A stretch of DNA of 64,000 bases from Chlorobium sp. GTDB lineage: Bacteria > Bacteroidota > Chlorobiia > Chlorobiales > Chlorobiaceae. The DNA lies in contig SZXW01000003.1 of assembly GCA_005862285.1 (NCBI GenBank), positions 124,001 through 188,000 on the forward strand, in the 5' to 3' direction. The notes below the pieces were generated by a model. The model searched no databases and was not told the origin of the DNA. It worked only from the letters and a program-made list of their open reading frames with translations. Of this stretch, positions 36,368-46,862 are shown in pieces. A program made the position numbers and the translations under genes. The stretch's first letter is position 1; every line of letters starts with the position of its first letter.

Positions 36368-36426
36368 TGCATCACAGTCTTGTTCCCAGCTTCATACGGC
36401 ACCCATGCGGCCTGGTTCCTGCCGGA

Positions 36427-39279
36427 TCAATAACCGAAAACATCTTCCAGGCTCAGTTTTTTCACTGCCCCGTATCGTCGAAGCGTGTCCATATCCAGAT
36501 TTTCAACTTTGCCAAGTACCAGCAGGACATGTTTCCTTGTTCTCAAATGTTTTCTATGGAAACTTTCCACATCGTCAATACTCATCAGGGCGGTTTCACG
36601 GTAAATGTCTTCCCTGATATCATGGGTGTGCCCGAGCCGGACGGCTTCTTCGTAATTGAAGAGCACTTCGGTTTTGGTCAGGCGTTCGGACGAAATCTTC
36701 TGCAGGATGCCGTTTTTAGCTGAATCGAAAAGCTCCGGCGATTTCGGCAGTTCGTCGAGTAGAGCGCTGATTCCTTCGAGCGCTTCCGGCAATTTGTCTG
36801 CCTGTGTCCCGATATAGCTGACGATGTAATTGTGATCGTTTTTGCGTTTTGGTGTACGGTAGACTGAAAAAACGGAATAGGCGAGCGCTTTTGCCTCGCG
36901 AAGTTCCTGGAATACAACGGATGACATGCCTCCGCCGTAATACTCGTTGAAGAGGGTGATCATCGGCACAGCGTCAGGATTGTATGGTTCGTCCTTCGTC
37001 AGCAGGATCAGTTCGGCCTGTGTCATGTCGTAATCGACCACAAACACGAGGTTTTCATGCTGTTCAAGTTCGATAAACGCATCGGTTTCGGGTGTTGTCC
37101 TGAACGATTCCTGATAATGGCGGACGGAACGGAGGGTCGCAAGCACATTTTCTGCCGATGCAGGCCCATAATAGAGCACCCGGTGCCTGTACTGCAGGAG
37201 ATCGCGGATTTCATCGAGCAGTTCCCGGGAGGTTACTGCTTCGAGTTCGTCGTTAGAAAGGACATTGGTGAACGGGGAAGACGGGCCGTATTTTCCATAA
37301 CTGCTCATGGCCTCGAAAAGGATCTTTCTCTTGGCAAGTTTGGCATCGGCCCTCTCCTTCATCAGGCCTGCCTTCAGTTTTTCAAGTGCTTCTTCATCGG
37401 ACCTGGCCGAGAAAAGCAGGGTTTCGAGCAGCTTGATCGCTTCGATGGAATTTTTTTCAAGTCCGGTCAGCTTCAGATAGACATAGGTATCGGATGTATA
37501 GGCTGAAAAGCTCGCACCGATTTTGTAAAGTTCCTGGTTGAATTCAGCAGGGCTCAGGCCTGTAGTGCCGAGATAGGAGAGGTAATCGAGCGCAAGATCG
37601 ATTTTGCGGTTATGGTTCTTGCCGAAGTCGAAAACATAGTAGAGCGAGAACAGTTCGTTTTCCCGGTTCTGCAGATAGTGCAGTCTGATTGAGGAATTGA
37701 TGTCGAAAAAGCCGATATCTTTCCGGTAATCGAGAAACGAAGGTTCGGTGGTTTCCGATTTCCGGGCAAGGATTTTCTTGGCAAAACTGGAAGAAGTGTT
37801 CCTGTTGACCGTCAGCGGAGTGATAGGCGGCTTCTGTATCTTCATCTCGCTTTCCGCCGTGCCGTGATCCTTGTATACCGCGACGTAATTGTCATGGTAG
37901 TGCTTTCGTGCAAATGCGACCAGGTCCTCTTTCGTGATTTTCGAGAGCCTTTCGATCTGAAGCACATAATTTTCCCACGACATGCCCCAGATGAAGGTAT
38001 CGACGAATGCTTCCACCCTTCCCTTGTTGCTTTCGTAAAGCTTCAGCTGTTCGATTTTCAGGTCGTTGATGATGGCTGACGGCAGCCAGTCAGGAAATTT
38101 GCCTTCCTTGAGCAGTTCGATCTGCTGGAGCAGGAGTTCCCGGACTTCATCGAGGCTCTGACCTTCCCTCGGCTTGGCGCTCAGCAGGTGGGCGGAGTAA
38201 TCCTTCATCATGACCGGCATGGAACCGGCGTCAAGCACTTTCTGTTCCTGGTTCAGGTTGAGGTCGATAAGACCGGCCGTCTGATTGTAAAGTATCTTGT
38301 CGACAAGGGTCAGGTAATCAGCATCGGAGCTGTTGATGCCGTCGAACCTGAACCCTATCATCAGCTCTTCCGCTTCAGGTCCCCGGACCTTGATTACAAC
38401 CGGTTCTTCGATAGAATCTTCGACAGCCGGAACGAAAGCCGGAATTTCTTTCGGCTCCAGCAGTGAAAATTTCTCGTCGATCAGCCGTATCGTGCTATCT
38501 GGATCGAAATCACCGGAAATACAGATCGCCATGTTGTTCGGTACATAGTATCTGTGATAGTAGTCGATCACATTTTTGATCGACGGATTTTTCAGGTGCT
38601 CCGCCTTTCCTATCGTGGTTTGTGTTCCGTAGGTGTGCTTTCTGAAGAGTCCGGTAAATATGCTTTCCCATATTTTGCGGCTGTCGCTGTCGATGGTCAT
38701 GTTCTTCTCTTCATAGACCGTTTCGAGCTCGGTATGAAAAAGCCTCATGACCGGATTGCGGAACCGCTCGGCTTCGATGGTCAGCCAATGATCGAGCTTG
38801 TTCGATGGAATGTCGTTGATATAGACCGTCTGTTCCACCCATGTATAGGCATTGGTGCCCTGCGCGCCGATCGAGTTGAGTAATTTGTCATATTCGTTCG
38901 GGACGGTAAAGCTTGCGGCAACATTGGAAATAGTGTCGATATCACGGTAGATCGCTGCTCTTTTGTCCGTGTCGGAGGTCGAACGGTACTGTTCGTAGAG
39001 TTCTGTTATTTTTTCGAGTTCGGGATGTTCCTTTTCATAATCGATGGAACCGATGGCGTCCGTGCCCTTGAAGAGCATGTGTTCGAGATAATGGGCAAGG
39101 CCTGTCGTTTCGGCAGGATCATTCTTGCTTCCGGCCCGGACTGCAATGGATGTATAGATGCGCGGTTCGTCGCTGTATGGGCTCATATAGACTGTCAGGC
39201 CGTTGGGGAGCCTGTAGATTCTTGTATTGAGGGAATCGCCCTCAACGGTCGTGTATGGAAAGGATGTGGATGTTCTCAT
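36427..39279 (-). CDS. M16-family (insulinase-type) zinc metallopeptidase
   Basis: 950 residues. The inverted zinc motif HYLEH is at 63-67, with the third ligand in [12 protein letters not shown] second, inactive-type M16 half follows and the C-terminus ends in [20 protein letters not shown]. This large, two-repeat form matches insulinase/pitrilysin family enzymes that degrade peptides. No signal peptide is seen, so cytoplasmic action is likely. It lies 59 bases upstream of lptG on the same strand. Confidence 0.9.
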   Translation of the reverse strand: MRTSTSFPYTTVEGDSLNTRIYRLPNGLTVYMSPYSDEPRIYTSIAVRAGSKNDPAETTGLAHYLEHMLFKGTDAIGSIDYEKEHPELEKITELYEQYRSTSDTDKRAAIYRDIDTISNVAASFTVPNEYDKLLNSIGAQGTNAYTWVEQTVYINDIPSNKLDHWLTIEAERFRNPVMRLFHTELETVYEEKNMTIDSDSRKIWESIFTGLFRKHTYGTQTTIGKAEHLKNPSIKNVIDYYHRYYVPNNMAICISGDFDPDSTIRLIDEKFSLLEPKEIPAFVPAVEDSIEEPVVIKVRGPEAEELMIGFRFDGINSSDADYLTLVDKILYNQTAGLIDLNLNQEQKVLDAGSMPVMMKDYSAHLLSAKPREGQSLDEVRELLLQQIELLKEGKFPDWLPSAIINDLKIEQLKLYESNKGRVEAFVDTFIWGMSWENYVLQIERLSKITKEDLVAFARKHYHDNYVAVYKDHGTAESEMKIQKPPITPLTVNRNTSSSFAKKILARKSETTEPSFLDYRKDIGFFDINSSIRLHYLQNRENELFSLYYVFDFGKNHNRKIDLALDYLSYLGTTGLSPAEFNQELYKIGASFSAYTSDTYVYLKLTGLEKNSIEAIKLLETLLFSARSDEEALEKLKAGLMKERADAKLAKRKILFEAMSSYGKYGPSSPFTNVLSNDELEAVTSRELLDEIRDLLQYRHRVLYYGPASAENVLATLRSVRHYQESFRTTPETDAFIELEQHENLVFVVDYDMTQAELILLTKDEPYNPDAVPMITLFNEYYGGGMSSVVFQELREAKALAYSVFSVYRTPKRKNDHNYIVSYIGTQADKLPEALEGISALLDELPKSPELFDSAKNGILQKISSERLTKTEVLFNYEEAVRLGHTHDIREDIYRETALMSIDDVESFHRKHLRTRKHVLLVLGKVENLDMDTLRRYGAVKKLSLEDVFGY

Positions 39280-39491
39280 TATATGATCAAGCTGTTAAAT
39301 ACCGATTCTATATTCCGGCTGTTGTCCGGGAAAAACGTCCTCGATAAGATGGTTGAGCTGGTCCCGGTTTAAAAAACTTTAATAATGGAATTTATACCGG
39401 ATAATTGCAACCATATTTATCGGGTCCTGCAAAATAACCTTCAGACTTTTGCATGGCGTTCCGTCAGGCAGATAAATATTTTCATATCACA

Positions 39492-39580
39492 AAAACATCT
39501 GGATTCTTCACTGCGTTCAGAATGACAGGAAAAAGAGTCTGTTCCAAAAGATCGTTGATACTCTTAATCGCTGAATTAAT
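39492..39580 (+). repeat. dispersed repeat unit, copy A
   Basis: Begins aaaacatctggattcttcac and continues through the core ggattcttcactgcgttcag (39501-39520), aatgac, then gttgatactcttaatcgc. It is matched by copy B 230 bases downstream with few differences. Confidence 0.8.
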
Positions 39581-39598
39581 AACATATTATCCCATTAC

Positions 39599-39663
39599 CG
39601 GGATCCCAGAAACAGCCCCGAAGGGGCGAGATATCGATCAAAAGGGGTGCCTGCCCCGGGTTT
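39599..39663. repeat. GC-rich palindromic intergenic element
   Basis: A structured stretch with agccccgaaggggcg (self-complementary) and aaaggggtgcctgccccggg. It resembles the element at 45829-45920 in style (short G/C stems built around a constant core), and may belong to the same wider class of repeats. Confidence 0.5.
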
Positions 39664-39669
39664 TTTCCT

Positions 39670-39705
39670 GTCATCCTGAACGAAGCATAGCGCAGTGAAG
39701 GATCC
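39670..39705 (-). repeat. dispersed repeat core, inverted copy
   Basis: gtcatcctgaacgaagcata...gaaggatcc is the reverse-complement orientation of the core seen in copies A and B (ggattcttcactgcg...aatgac). Read as protein, part of the region gives the familiar spurious string CHPERSIAQ, which often turns up in misannotated repeats. Confidence 0.75.
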
Positions 39706-39721
39706 ATCTTCCTATAAAACG

Positions 39722-39811
39722 AAAACATCTGGATTCTTCACTGCGTTCAGAATGACAAGGAAAAGGAGTTTATTCTGAAAGATAGTTGATACTCTTAATC
39801 GCCGGATAAAT
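39722..39811 (+). repeat. dispersed repeat unit, copy B
   Basis: Matches copy A over about 90 bases (aaaacatctggattcttcac..., aatgaca, then gttgatactcttaatcgc), with a few point changes and small indels, which points to local duplication followed by drift. Confidence 0.8.
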
Positions 39812-39926
39812 ATGTCTTACGGTTTTTCTGCCGGAGTGCTTTCAACATCATTCAACACAGAACTATCAGAGAGGATTAACAGTTTTTTTTAAATGCAATA
39901 ACATCAGTTAACGGTAAAAATATAAT

Positions 39927-41999
39927 TTGAGCGAATTATACAGGAGAAATTCAGGCTCGGAGAGATTCAAGCTTGTCAGTCCATACAGTCCTGCGGGAGA
40001 TCAGCCGAAAGCCATCGAGGCGCTTACCGAAGGAGTACTTGCCGGGAATCCTTACCAGACTCTGCTCGGCGTTACCGGATCGGGAAAAACCTTTACCATA
40101 TCGAATGTCATTGAGAGGGTGAACAAGCCGGTGCTTGTGATGAGCCACAACAAGACCCTTGCGGCTCAGCTATACGGCGAATTCAAGCAGTTTTTTCCGG
40201 AAAACGCCGTGGAATATTTTATCAGCTACTACGATTTTTACCAGCCGGAGGCCTACCTGCCTGCCATGGATAAATATATCGCGAAGGATATGCGCATCAA
40301 CAGCGAGATCGAGCGGCTGCGGCTCAAAACGACCAGTTCACTCCTTAGCGGAAGGCGGGATGTGATCGTCGTGAGTTCGGTAAGCAGTATCTACGGCCTC
40401 GGTTCCCCTGAAGACTGGAAAGCCCAGATCATCGAAGTGCGTCCGGGAATGGAAAAAGACCGGGATATGTTCCTCAGGGAACTGATCGCTCTGCACTATG
40501 TACGCGACGATATCCAGCCGGGAACCGGCAAGTTCAGGGTGAGAGGCGATATTATCGATCTTGTGCCGGCTCACGAGGAGATTGCGCTCCGGATCGAGTT
40601 TTTCGGTTCCGAAATCGAAAGCCTGCAAAGCTTCGATATTCATAGCGGCGAGCTTTTCGGCTTTGAGGACTATGCATTCATCTATCCCGCCAGGCAGTTT
40701 GTCGCCGAAGAAGAGAAGCTGCAGCTCGCGATGCTGTCGATCGAAAATGAACTCGCGGCGCGGCTCAACTTGCTCAGGGCGGACAACCGGATGCTTGAAG
40801 CCCGGAGGCTCGAGGAACGTACCCGTTACGATCTCGAGATGATGAAGGAGCTCGGCTACTGTTCGGGAATCGAAAACTATTCCCGATACCTGTCCGGGCG
40901 CAAGGAGGGTGAGAAGCCATACTGCCTGCTCGATTATTTCCCGGAGGACTACCTCGTGGTAGTTGACGAATCACATGTGACCCTTCCGCAGATACGGGGT
41001 ATGTTCGGTGGCGACCGTTCACGGAAAACCATCCTTGTCGACTACGGTTTCAGACTGCCATCGGCTCTCGACAACCGGCCGCTACGGTTCGAGGAGTACG
41101 AGGAAATGATCCCGCAGGTTATCTGTGTCAGTGCAACTCCGGGTGATCATGAACTTTACCGTTCCGGTGGCGTGGTGGTCGAACAGCTTGTCCGTCCCAC
41201 GGGACTGCTCGATCCGGTGGTGGAAATCCGGCCGGTCAAGGGGCAGATCGACAACCTCATCGGAGAGATCCGCAGGCACTGTTCGAAAGGGCACAAGGTG
41301 CTTGTGATGACCCTGACCAAACGCATGTCCGAAGATCTGCACGACTTTCTCAGGAAAGCCGGTATACGTTCCCGTTATCTGCATTCCGAGATCAAGAGCC
41401 TTGAACGCATGCAGATTCTCAGGGAGCTCAGGGTCGGGGATATCGATGTCCTGGTGGGAGTGAACCTGCTCCGGGAGGGGCTCGACCTGCCGGAAGTTTC
41501 CCTTGTGGCGATTCTCGATGCCGACAAGGAAGGGTTTCTGCGCAATACCCGTTCTCTCATGCAGATTGCCGGCAGGGCGGCAAGGAATGCCGAAGGCTTC
41601 GTCCTGCTTTATGCCGACAAGGTAACACGATCGATTCAGGAGGTTCTTGATGAAACGGCAAGGCGGCGCGGGATCCAGCAGAAGTATAACGAGGAGCATG
41701 GCATTGTTCCGCGCTCGATCACCAAATCGGTCGACCAGATTCTCGATACCACAAGTGTGGCCGATGCGGAAGAACGGTTCCGCAGGAAACGCTTCGGCCT
41801 CGAACCTAAACCGGAACGGCTGCTTGCAGGCATTCTCGAATCACTTACACCGGAGGAATGTTCAGCGATGGCCGAAGAACTGAAGGTTGAAATGTATGAA
41901 GCCGCGATCCAGATGGAGTACGAAAAAGCCGCCTATCTCCGTGACGAGATCGCGAAACTTGAACAGGTCCTTCACAAAGGGCCACCTTCCGGAGAATAG
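39927..41999 (+). CDS. uvrB: excinuclease ABC subunit B
   Basis: 690 residues from a TTG start ([20 protein letters not shown]). Helicase and repair motifs are complete: Walker [11 protein letters not shown], the beta-hairpin [16 protein letters not shown]-like [31 protein letters not shown], and QIAGRAARN. The C-terminal UVR domain ([20 protein letters not shown]) binds UvrA/UvrC. It loads onto damaged DNA in nucleotide excision repair. The upstream ribosome binding site is weak and the TTG is the first plausible start. Confidence 0.96.
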   Translation: MSELYRRNSGSERFKLVSPYSPAGDQPKAIEALTEGVLAGNPYQTLLGVTGSGKTFTISNVIERVNKPVLVMSHNKTLAAQLYGEFKQFFPENAVEYFISYYDFYQPEAYLPAMDKYIAKDMRINSEIERLRLKTTSSLLSGRRDVIVVSSVSSIYGLGSPEDWKAQIIEVRPGMEKDRDMFLRELIALHYVRDDIQPGTGKFRVRGDIIDLVPAHEEIALRIEFFGSEIESLQSFDIHSGELFGFEDYAFIYPARQFVAEEEKLQLAMLSIENELAARLNLLRADNRMLEARRLEERTRYDLEMMKELGYCSGIENYSRYLSGRKEGEKPYCLLDYFPEDYLVVVDESHVTLPQIRGMFGGDRSRKTILVDYGFRLPSALDNRPLRFEEYEEMIPQVICVSATPGDHELYRSGGVVVEQLVRPTGLLDPVVEIRPVKGQIDNLIGEIRRHCSKGHKVLVMTLTKRMSEDLHDFLRKAGIRSRYLHSEIKSLERMQILRELRVGDIDVLVGVNLLREGLDLPEVSLVAILDADKEGFLRNTRSLMQIAGRAARNAEGFVLLYADKVTRSIQEVLDETARRRGIQQKYNEEHGIVPRSITKSVDQILDTTSVADAEERFRRKRFGLEPKPERLLAGILESLTPEECSAMAEELKVEMYEAAIQMEYEKAAYLRDEIAKLEQVLHKGPPSGE

Positions 42000-42110
42000 A
42001 TGATTTTTGATACGGTTTGTTTTTTTGAACGGAAATAGCTTTATAATTCATGATAAGGATATATGGACGGTGTGCCCATTCACAAGCAGATTATTTGATT
42101 TCACGTTGCC

Positions 42111-44318
42111 ATGTTAGCCCAGATAGACAAAGAGCATTACAGTAAACTTCACGAAATACTGCAGCTTTCCCGCCGGAATCTCAAGAATTTCGACGAATCG
42201 CTGATTCAGCGGGCATTTTTCATGTCCTATCGTGCGCATGAAGGGGAGAAACGGGCTTCAGGCGAACCTTTTTTCTATCATCCGGTAGAAGTAGCCACCA
42301 TCCTGCTCAATGAACTGCCTCTTGACGGCGTTTCGGTAGCGGCAGCTTTGCTGCACGATGTGATCGAGGACAGCGGTTACACCTATGAGGACCTTGCGGC
42401 GGAACTCGGCGCGGAAGTTGCCGACATCGTCGAAGGGCTCACGAAGATTTCCGGTATCGTCATAAACCGAGAAACCACCCAGGCGGAGGGGTTCCGGAAA
42501 ATGCTGCTCTCGATGGTGAAGGATATCAGGGTCATACTCATCAAGTTCTGTGACCGTCTGCACAACATGAGGACCCTTGATTCCCTGCCCGAGCACCGCC
42601 GCCTGAAGATCGCCCTCGAGACGAGGGATATCTATGCGCCACTCGCGCACCGGTTCGGTCTCGGTAAAATGAAGGTCGAATTCGAAAACCTCGCGTTGAA
42701 GTATATCGATCCGGAAATGTACGAGTTCCTGTCGCAGAAAGTCCGTCTGAGCAGGGCTGAAAGGGTCACGTACCTCAACAAGATGATCAACCCGATCAAG
42801 GCGGACCTCGAAAAGCAGGGGTTCAAGGTCGAGGTGCAGGGCAGGGCAAAGCATCTTTTTTCGATCTACAACAAGATGCGCAGCAAGAACAAGACTTTCG
42901 AGGATATCCATGACCTCTACGGTATCAGGGTGATTGTCGATACGGAGCGAATAGCAGACTGTTTCGCGGTTTACGGTTTCATAACCCAGAAATATCCACC
43001 GGTCCCGCTGCATTTCAAGGATTATATCTCGATTCCCAAGCATAACGGATACCAGTCGCTGCATTCGGCGATAATCGGCCCGAAAGGCAACCTGATAGAG
43101 CTGCAGATCCGTACCAGGAGAATGCACGAGTTCGCGGAACTCGGTGTCGCCGCTCACTGGCGCTACAAGGAAAAGATATCGAAGGACGACGCGAATATCA
43201 ACTCGTTCCTGCGGTGGGCGCGAGAACTGATCAAGGACGCCGATTCCGCGGCCGAGTTCATGGAAGGATTCAAGCTCAATCTCTACCATGACGAAATCTA
43301 TGTTTTCACGCCGAAAGGCGATATGAAGACCCTTCCTGCAGGTGCGACACCGATTGACTTCGCCTATGCCATCCACACCGAGATCGGCCATGGCTGCATA
43401 GGGGCAAAGGTGAACGGCAAGATTGTCCGGCTCAACGCACAGCTCAAATCGGGCGACAGGGTGGAGATCATCACGTCTAAAACCCAGAAGCCGAAATCCG
43501 ACTGGCTCAAGATCGTTGTGACCCAGCGCGCGAAGCTGAAGATACGTTCCGCCATCAATGAAGAACGCCGTATCCAGATCGAGAAAGGGCGCGGTATGTG
43601 GGAGAAGATGGTTTCCGGAACGAAACGGCTCTTTTCCGACAACGACATCATCCGTCAGGTCAAGAGGTACGGCATAAGAACCCCTGCGGATTTCTTCAGC
43701 GCCCTCGCCAGCCAGCAGATCAACGGCGAGGAGGTTATCGAACGGGTCACCAATACCCGCAAGGATGGTGAACCTGCACCGAAATCCTTCACCGAGGAGG
43801 CCCGGCAGGTTGAGGATTACCTGCACAAGGCACGCAAGGAGCAGGAGGAAGAAGGCATTCATGACAGGAAACGGGAAGACGTCGTTATCGCCGGTATGAG
43901 CAACATCGCCTATTCCTATGCGAAATGCTGCCAGCCTGTTCCAGGTGATGATGTGATCGGTTTTGTCACGGCCGACGGTGTCGTGAAGATCCACCGCAAG
44001 AACTGCGCCAATGTCAGCAACGAAAACCTCCTGAAAAGCGAACGGATCGTATCGGTTTCCTGGAACCGGAAGGTCGATACCGATTTTCTCGCAGGCATCC
44101 GGATCGTCGGAGAGGACAGGATTGGCATCACGAACCAGCTTACGGCGGTCATATCGAAGTTCGATACCAATATCCGAAGCATTTCTCTTCATGCCCGTGA
44201 CGGCATGTTTGTCGGCACCCTGATGATCTATGTCCGTAATGCCGAAAAACTCGGCACACTGATGGACAAACTGAAAAAAGTGCAGGGAGTCTTTACCGTT
44301 GAACGTCTTATCAGTTGA
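42111..44318 (+). CDS. spoT: RelA/SpoT-family (p)ppGpp synthetase/hydrolase
   Basis: 735 residues. The N-terminal HD hydrolase domain is intact (FYHPVEVATILLNE, LLHDVIEDSGYTYEDL, KFCDRLHNMRTL). The synthetase domain has DLYGIRVIVD, PKHNGYQSLHSAI and ELQIRTRRMHEFAELGVAAH, with HFKDYIS in place of the RFKD of bifunctional enzymes. TGS (VFTPKGDMKTLPAGATPIDF) and C-terminal ACT domains follow. Both activities are therefore likely. It is probably the single long Rel protein of the stringent response, acting in the cytoplasm. Confidence 0.95.
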   Translation: MLAQIDKEHYSKLHEILQLSRRNLKNFDESLIQRAFFMSYRAHEGEKRASGEPFFYHPVEVATILLNELPLDGVSVAAALLHDVIEDSGYTYEDLAAELGAEVADIVEGLTKISGIVINRETTQAEGFRKMLLSMVKDIRVILIKFCDRLHNMRTLDSLPEHRRLKIALETRDIYAPLAHRFGLGKMKVEFENLALKYIDPEMYEFLSQKVRLSRAERVTYLNKMINPIKADLEKQGFKVEVQGRAKHLFSIYNKMRSKNKTFEDIHDLYGIRVIVDTERIADCFAVYGFITQKYPPVPLHFKDYISIPKHNGYQSLHSAIIGPKGNLIELQIRTRRMHEFAELGVAAHWRYKEKISKDDANINSFLRWARELIKDADSAAEFMEGFKLNLYHDEIYVFTPKGDMKTLPAGATPIDFAYAIHTEIGHGCIGAKVNGKIVRLNAQLKSGDRVEIITSKTQKPKSDWLKIVVTQRAKLKIRSAINEERRIQIEKGRGMWEKMVSGTKRLFSDNDIIRQVKRYGIRTPADFFSALASQQINGEEVIERVTNTRKDGEPAPKSFTEEARQVEDYLHKARKEQEEEGIHDRKREDVVIAGMSNIAYSYAKCCQPVPGDDVIGFVTADGVVKIHRKNCANVSNENLLKSERIVSVSWNRKVDTDFLAGIRIVGEDRIGITNQLTAVISKFDTNIRSISLHARDGMFVGTLMIYVRNAEKLGTLMDKLKKVQGVFTVERLIS

Positions 44319-44414
44319 AAAACAATTTGAGAATGGACTGCTTTACCTAAACAGAGTTCAGCGGTCCGGAATTTATGGTATAAACAGTAAAAACCTTACA
44401 GAAAGGAGCGATTC

Positions 44415-45002
44415 ATGAAGACATCAGTTGCAAGGCTTGTTGCTTTTTTTCTTTTCATTGTCTCACTGTCCGGATGCGGGTACAACACCATGCAGCAGAA
44501 CGAGGAAGCAGTGAACCGGACATGGGGGGATTTCCAGTCGCAGCTGCAGCGCCGGGCCGACCTTGTTCCAAACCTTGTCGCGACAGTGAAAGGTGCAGCC
44601 AATTTTGAAAAAGAGACCCTGACAGCCGTGATCGAAGCAAGGGCGAAAGCCACTTCCATCCAGATCACTCCCGACAAGCTCAGCGATCCAGAGGCCATGG
44701 GCAAATTCCGCGCTGCCCAGGGAGAGCTTTCATCAAGCCTTTCGCGCCTGCTCGTTGCGGTCGAGCGTTATCCCGAGCTGAAGGCGAACCAGAACTTCAG
44801 GGATCTGCAGAACCAGCTCGAAGGTACGGAAAACCGTATCAGCGTAGCCCGGCAGCGATACAATTCCGCAGTCGAGACCTTCAACTTCTCGATAAGGAAG
44901 TTTCCGAACTCTCTTACCAACAACGTGCTTCTCAATTTGAAGCCGAAAGAATATTTCAAGGCCGATGAAGCTGCGAAAGCGGTTCCCCAGGTGAAATTCT
45001 GA
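44415..45002 (+). CDS. LemA family lipoprotein-like membrane protein
   Basis: 195 residues. A hydrophobic N-terminus ([20 protein letters not shown]) contains LSGC, a lipobox, so it is probably lipidated at Cys. The rest is the LemA four-helix core: [20 protein letters not shown], then [20 protein letters not shown], and [20 protein letters not shown]. The cellular role of LemA is unclear. A clear ribosome binding site (aaaggag) precedes the ATG. Its stop codon overlaps the start of the TPM gene, and LemA with TPM genes is a frequent pairing. Confidence 0.92.
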   Translation: MKTSVARLVAFFLFIVSLSGCGYNTMQQNEEAVNRTWGDFQSQLQRRADLVPNLVATVKGAANFEKETLTAVIEARAKATSIQITPDKLSDPEAMGKFRAAQGELSSSLSRLLVAVERYPELKANQNFRDLQNQLEGTENRISVARQRYNSAVETFNFSIRKFPNSLTNNVLLNLKPKEYFKADEAAKAVPQVKF

Positions 45003-45769
45003 TGACAACCGGTAAAAGTAAATTTCAGATGGGCTGCAGGTTCAATGCAGCCCTGTTTTTCATTGCAGTTCTCCTGCAGTTGCTGCCATGCGGAAATCTT
45101 TTTGCTGTTGCCGTTCCAGCGCTTACGGGAAGGGTGAACGACTACGCCTCCATGATTTCGCCCGGGGCAAGGGCCGATATCGAAGGGAAGCTTAAACAGT
45201 TCGAGCAGCAGGAGTCCACCCAGATTGTCATTCTGACGATCCCTTCGCTTGAGGGCGATCCGATCGAGGATTTTTCGATACGGGTTGCCGAAGCATGGAA
45301 AATCGGCCGCAAGGGTTCGGACAACGGCGTGCTTTTCATTGTTTCAAAGAACGAACACAAAGTCCGTATCGAGGTCGGTTATGGACTCGAAGGCCGGATG
45401 ACCGATCTGCTCGCCGGCAGGATCATTCGTGACGAAGTCGCACCCTCCTTCAAGAACGGCAATTTCGACGAGGGATTTGCCAAAGGGGTTACGGCAATAA
45501 TGGATGCCGTCCGAGGCGAGTACAAGGGCAAGCCCCAAAAAGAAAACAACGACAATGCACCCTCGATTCCTCTGCTTCTGTTCATCATGTTTGTCGTTTA
45601 CCTCCTGAGCCACCTGTTCCGGAGGCGAGGTGGAGGCGGTTTCATGGGGCCCGGCGGAATGGGCGGATGGTATGTCGGCGGGCCAGGTGGTGGAGGCGGT
45701 TCCGACGGCGGCGGTTTCAGCGGCGGTGGAGGCGGCTTCGGCGGCGGCGGCGCGTCGGGGGATTGGTGA
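45002..45769 (+). CDS. TPM-domain (YgcG-like) exported membrane protein
   Basis: 255 residues. An N-terminal hydrophobic signal (AALFFIAVLLQLLPCGNLFA) leads to a TPM domain: LTGRVNDYASMISPGARADI, then KIGRKGSDNGVLFIVSKNEH, and VRIEVGYGLEGRMTDLLAGR. One membrane segment follows (PLLLFIMFVVYLLSHLF), then a Gly-rich tail ending in GASGDW. Its first codon shares bases with the lemA stop. TPM proteins of plants help photosystem II repair; the bacterial role is unknown. Confidence 0.9.
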   Translation: MTTGKSKFQMGCRFNAALFFIAVLLQLLPCGNLFAVAVPALTGRVNDYASMISPGARADIEGKLKQFEQQESTQIVILTIPSLEGDPIEDFSIRVAEAWKIGRKGSDNGVLFIVSKNEHKVRIEVGYGLEGRMTDLLAGRIIRDEVAPSFKNGNFDEGFAKGVTAIMDAVRGEYKGKPQKENNDNAPSIPLLLFIMFVVYLLSHLFRRRGGGGFMGPGGMGGWYVGGPGGGGGSDGGGFSGGGGGFGGGGASGDW

Positions 45770-45828
45770 CTGGGTAATGGGGAATGGGTAGTGGTAGGCT
45801 GGAAAACAGGACAGGGGATTGTAGCCGG

Positions 45829-45940
45829 TGTTAAGCTCCGTAGGAGCGAAATAATGGTAGCCCGGGGTGAAACCCCGGGTAGAGGAACAAAAAAAATGGG
45901 TTTAGCTCCGCAGGAGCGGTATATCGGTAATTTATTTATC
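45829..45940. repeat. palindromic intergenic repeat array
   Basis: Three short hairpin-forming units: ttaagctccgtaggagcg (45831-45848), gcccggggtgaaaccccggg (45860-45879), and tttagctccgcaggagcggt (45901-45920). The first and third are two copies of one unit, agctccg(t/c)aggagcg. They sit between the two TPM genes. Elements of this style recur through genomes of this group. Confidence 0.7.
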
Positions 45941-46000
45941 ATGTCCTGAATTCCCCAAATCCCAAATTTCGGAGACCTGAAAGAACATCTATGGAGAATC

Positions 46001-46651
46001 GTGATGATGAGAATTGCGGAAAAATTTCTGACCGAGGCCGAACGCAAGCAGGTCGAGGGACGGATAGCAAAAGCCGAAGAACGAACCTCCGGTGAGATTG
46101 TGGTCATGATTGCCCCGACAAGCCATCATTATCACGACGCAACCCTGCTCGGCAGCTCACTGTTTGCCGTTCTGACCGGTCTCCTGGTCTCACTGCTTTC
46201 CGGCAAAGAGCACTTCTGGTTTTTCCTTGCAGTTTTCGCAGTGTCGTTTGTCATCCTGAACGAGCTTTTCAGGCGGGTTCTGCCGCTCAAGCGACTGTTC
46301 GTGAACAGGGCGGATATGAAGGAAGAGGTCGAGGAAGCGGCCATCAGATCGTTTTACCGCAGCGGTATCAACCGTACAGCGAAGCATACCGGCATCCTTG
46401 TTTATATCTCTCTTTTCGAGCACAAGGTGCGTGTTATCGCCGATCAGGGCATCAACGCGAAGGTTGCGGAGGGTACCTGGCAGGAACTCGTCGATACCAT
46501 CACCCAGGGTTTTCAGAACAGGCAGCATGCAGCAGCTCTTTCAGCTGCAATCGACCGCTGCGGCGATATCCTTGCCCCCCATTTTCCCCGCCGGGACGAT
46601 GACATTAACGAGCTTTCCAATACGATCATTATCGGTGGTGTTTCAGATTGA
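46001..46651 (+). CDS. second TPM-domain membrane protein
   Basis: 216 residues from GTG 46001; ATGs follow at 46004 and 46007, so the exact start is uncertain by two codons. A short TPM-type N-terminal part (FLTEAERKQVEGRIAKAEER, TSGEIVVMIAP) is followed by two membrane segments (LLGSSLFAVLTGLLVSLL; FWFFLAVFAVSFVILNELF), then the second part of the domain (KHTGILVYISLFEHKVRVIA, DQGINAKV). It lies behind lemA and the first TPM gene but separated from them by the repeat elements. Likely same functional cluster; function unknown. Confidence 0.87.
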   Translation: MMMRIAEKFLTEAERKQVEGRIAKAEERTSGEIVVMIAPTSHHYHDATLLGSSLFAVLTGLLVSLLSGKEHFWFFLAVFAVSFVILNELFRRVLPLKRLFVNRADMKEEVEEAAIRSFYRSGINRTAKHTGILVYISLFEHKVRVIADQGINAKVAEGTWQELVDTITQGFQNRQHAAALSAAIDRCGDILAPHFPRRDDDINELSNTIIIGGVSD

Positions 46652-46862
46652 CATCAACTGTCAGAAAGATAAGTAAACCATTTTTTATACAGGTTTTCCG
46701 GGATGCAAAACAGAATCCCGCTAATTTTGTTATTTTAAAAGACAGTTACATTTTTGCAGATATCTGCGTCAGTGCAGGTTCTCCAATGCCGGCAGGGTAT
46801 CTTCAGGAATGGTGGAAGGGTAGTAATTCAAAGACCGGAATGGTCTGAAAAAAAGCGTTGCC

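Larger units (their letters stand above)
39280..39926. other. repeat-rich intergenic region between the M16 protease and uvrB
   Basis: About 645 bases with no gene. It contains two near-identical direct copies of an approximately 90-base unit (39492-39580 and 39722-39811), an oppositely oriented copy of its palindromic core (39670-39705), and a GC-rich hairpin element between (39599-39663). The uvrB promoter must be in the last part. Confidence 0.75.

Noticed and set aside
39612-39698. Short frame giving the string CHPERSIAQ
   Set aside because: This is translation of a dispersed intergenic repeat that produces similar spurious proteins in many genomes.
42258-44192. A 644-codon open frame antisense to the rel/spoT gene
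   Set aside because: It lies wholly inside a motif-complete Rel/SpoT gene on the other strand, its translation matches nothing I know, and long antisense frames are expected from biased codon use.
46652-46862. Possible glycine riboswitch before gcvT
   Set aside because: No recognisable glycine-aptamer core; only one small hairpin near the start codon.
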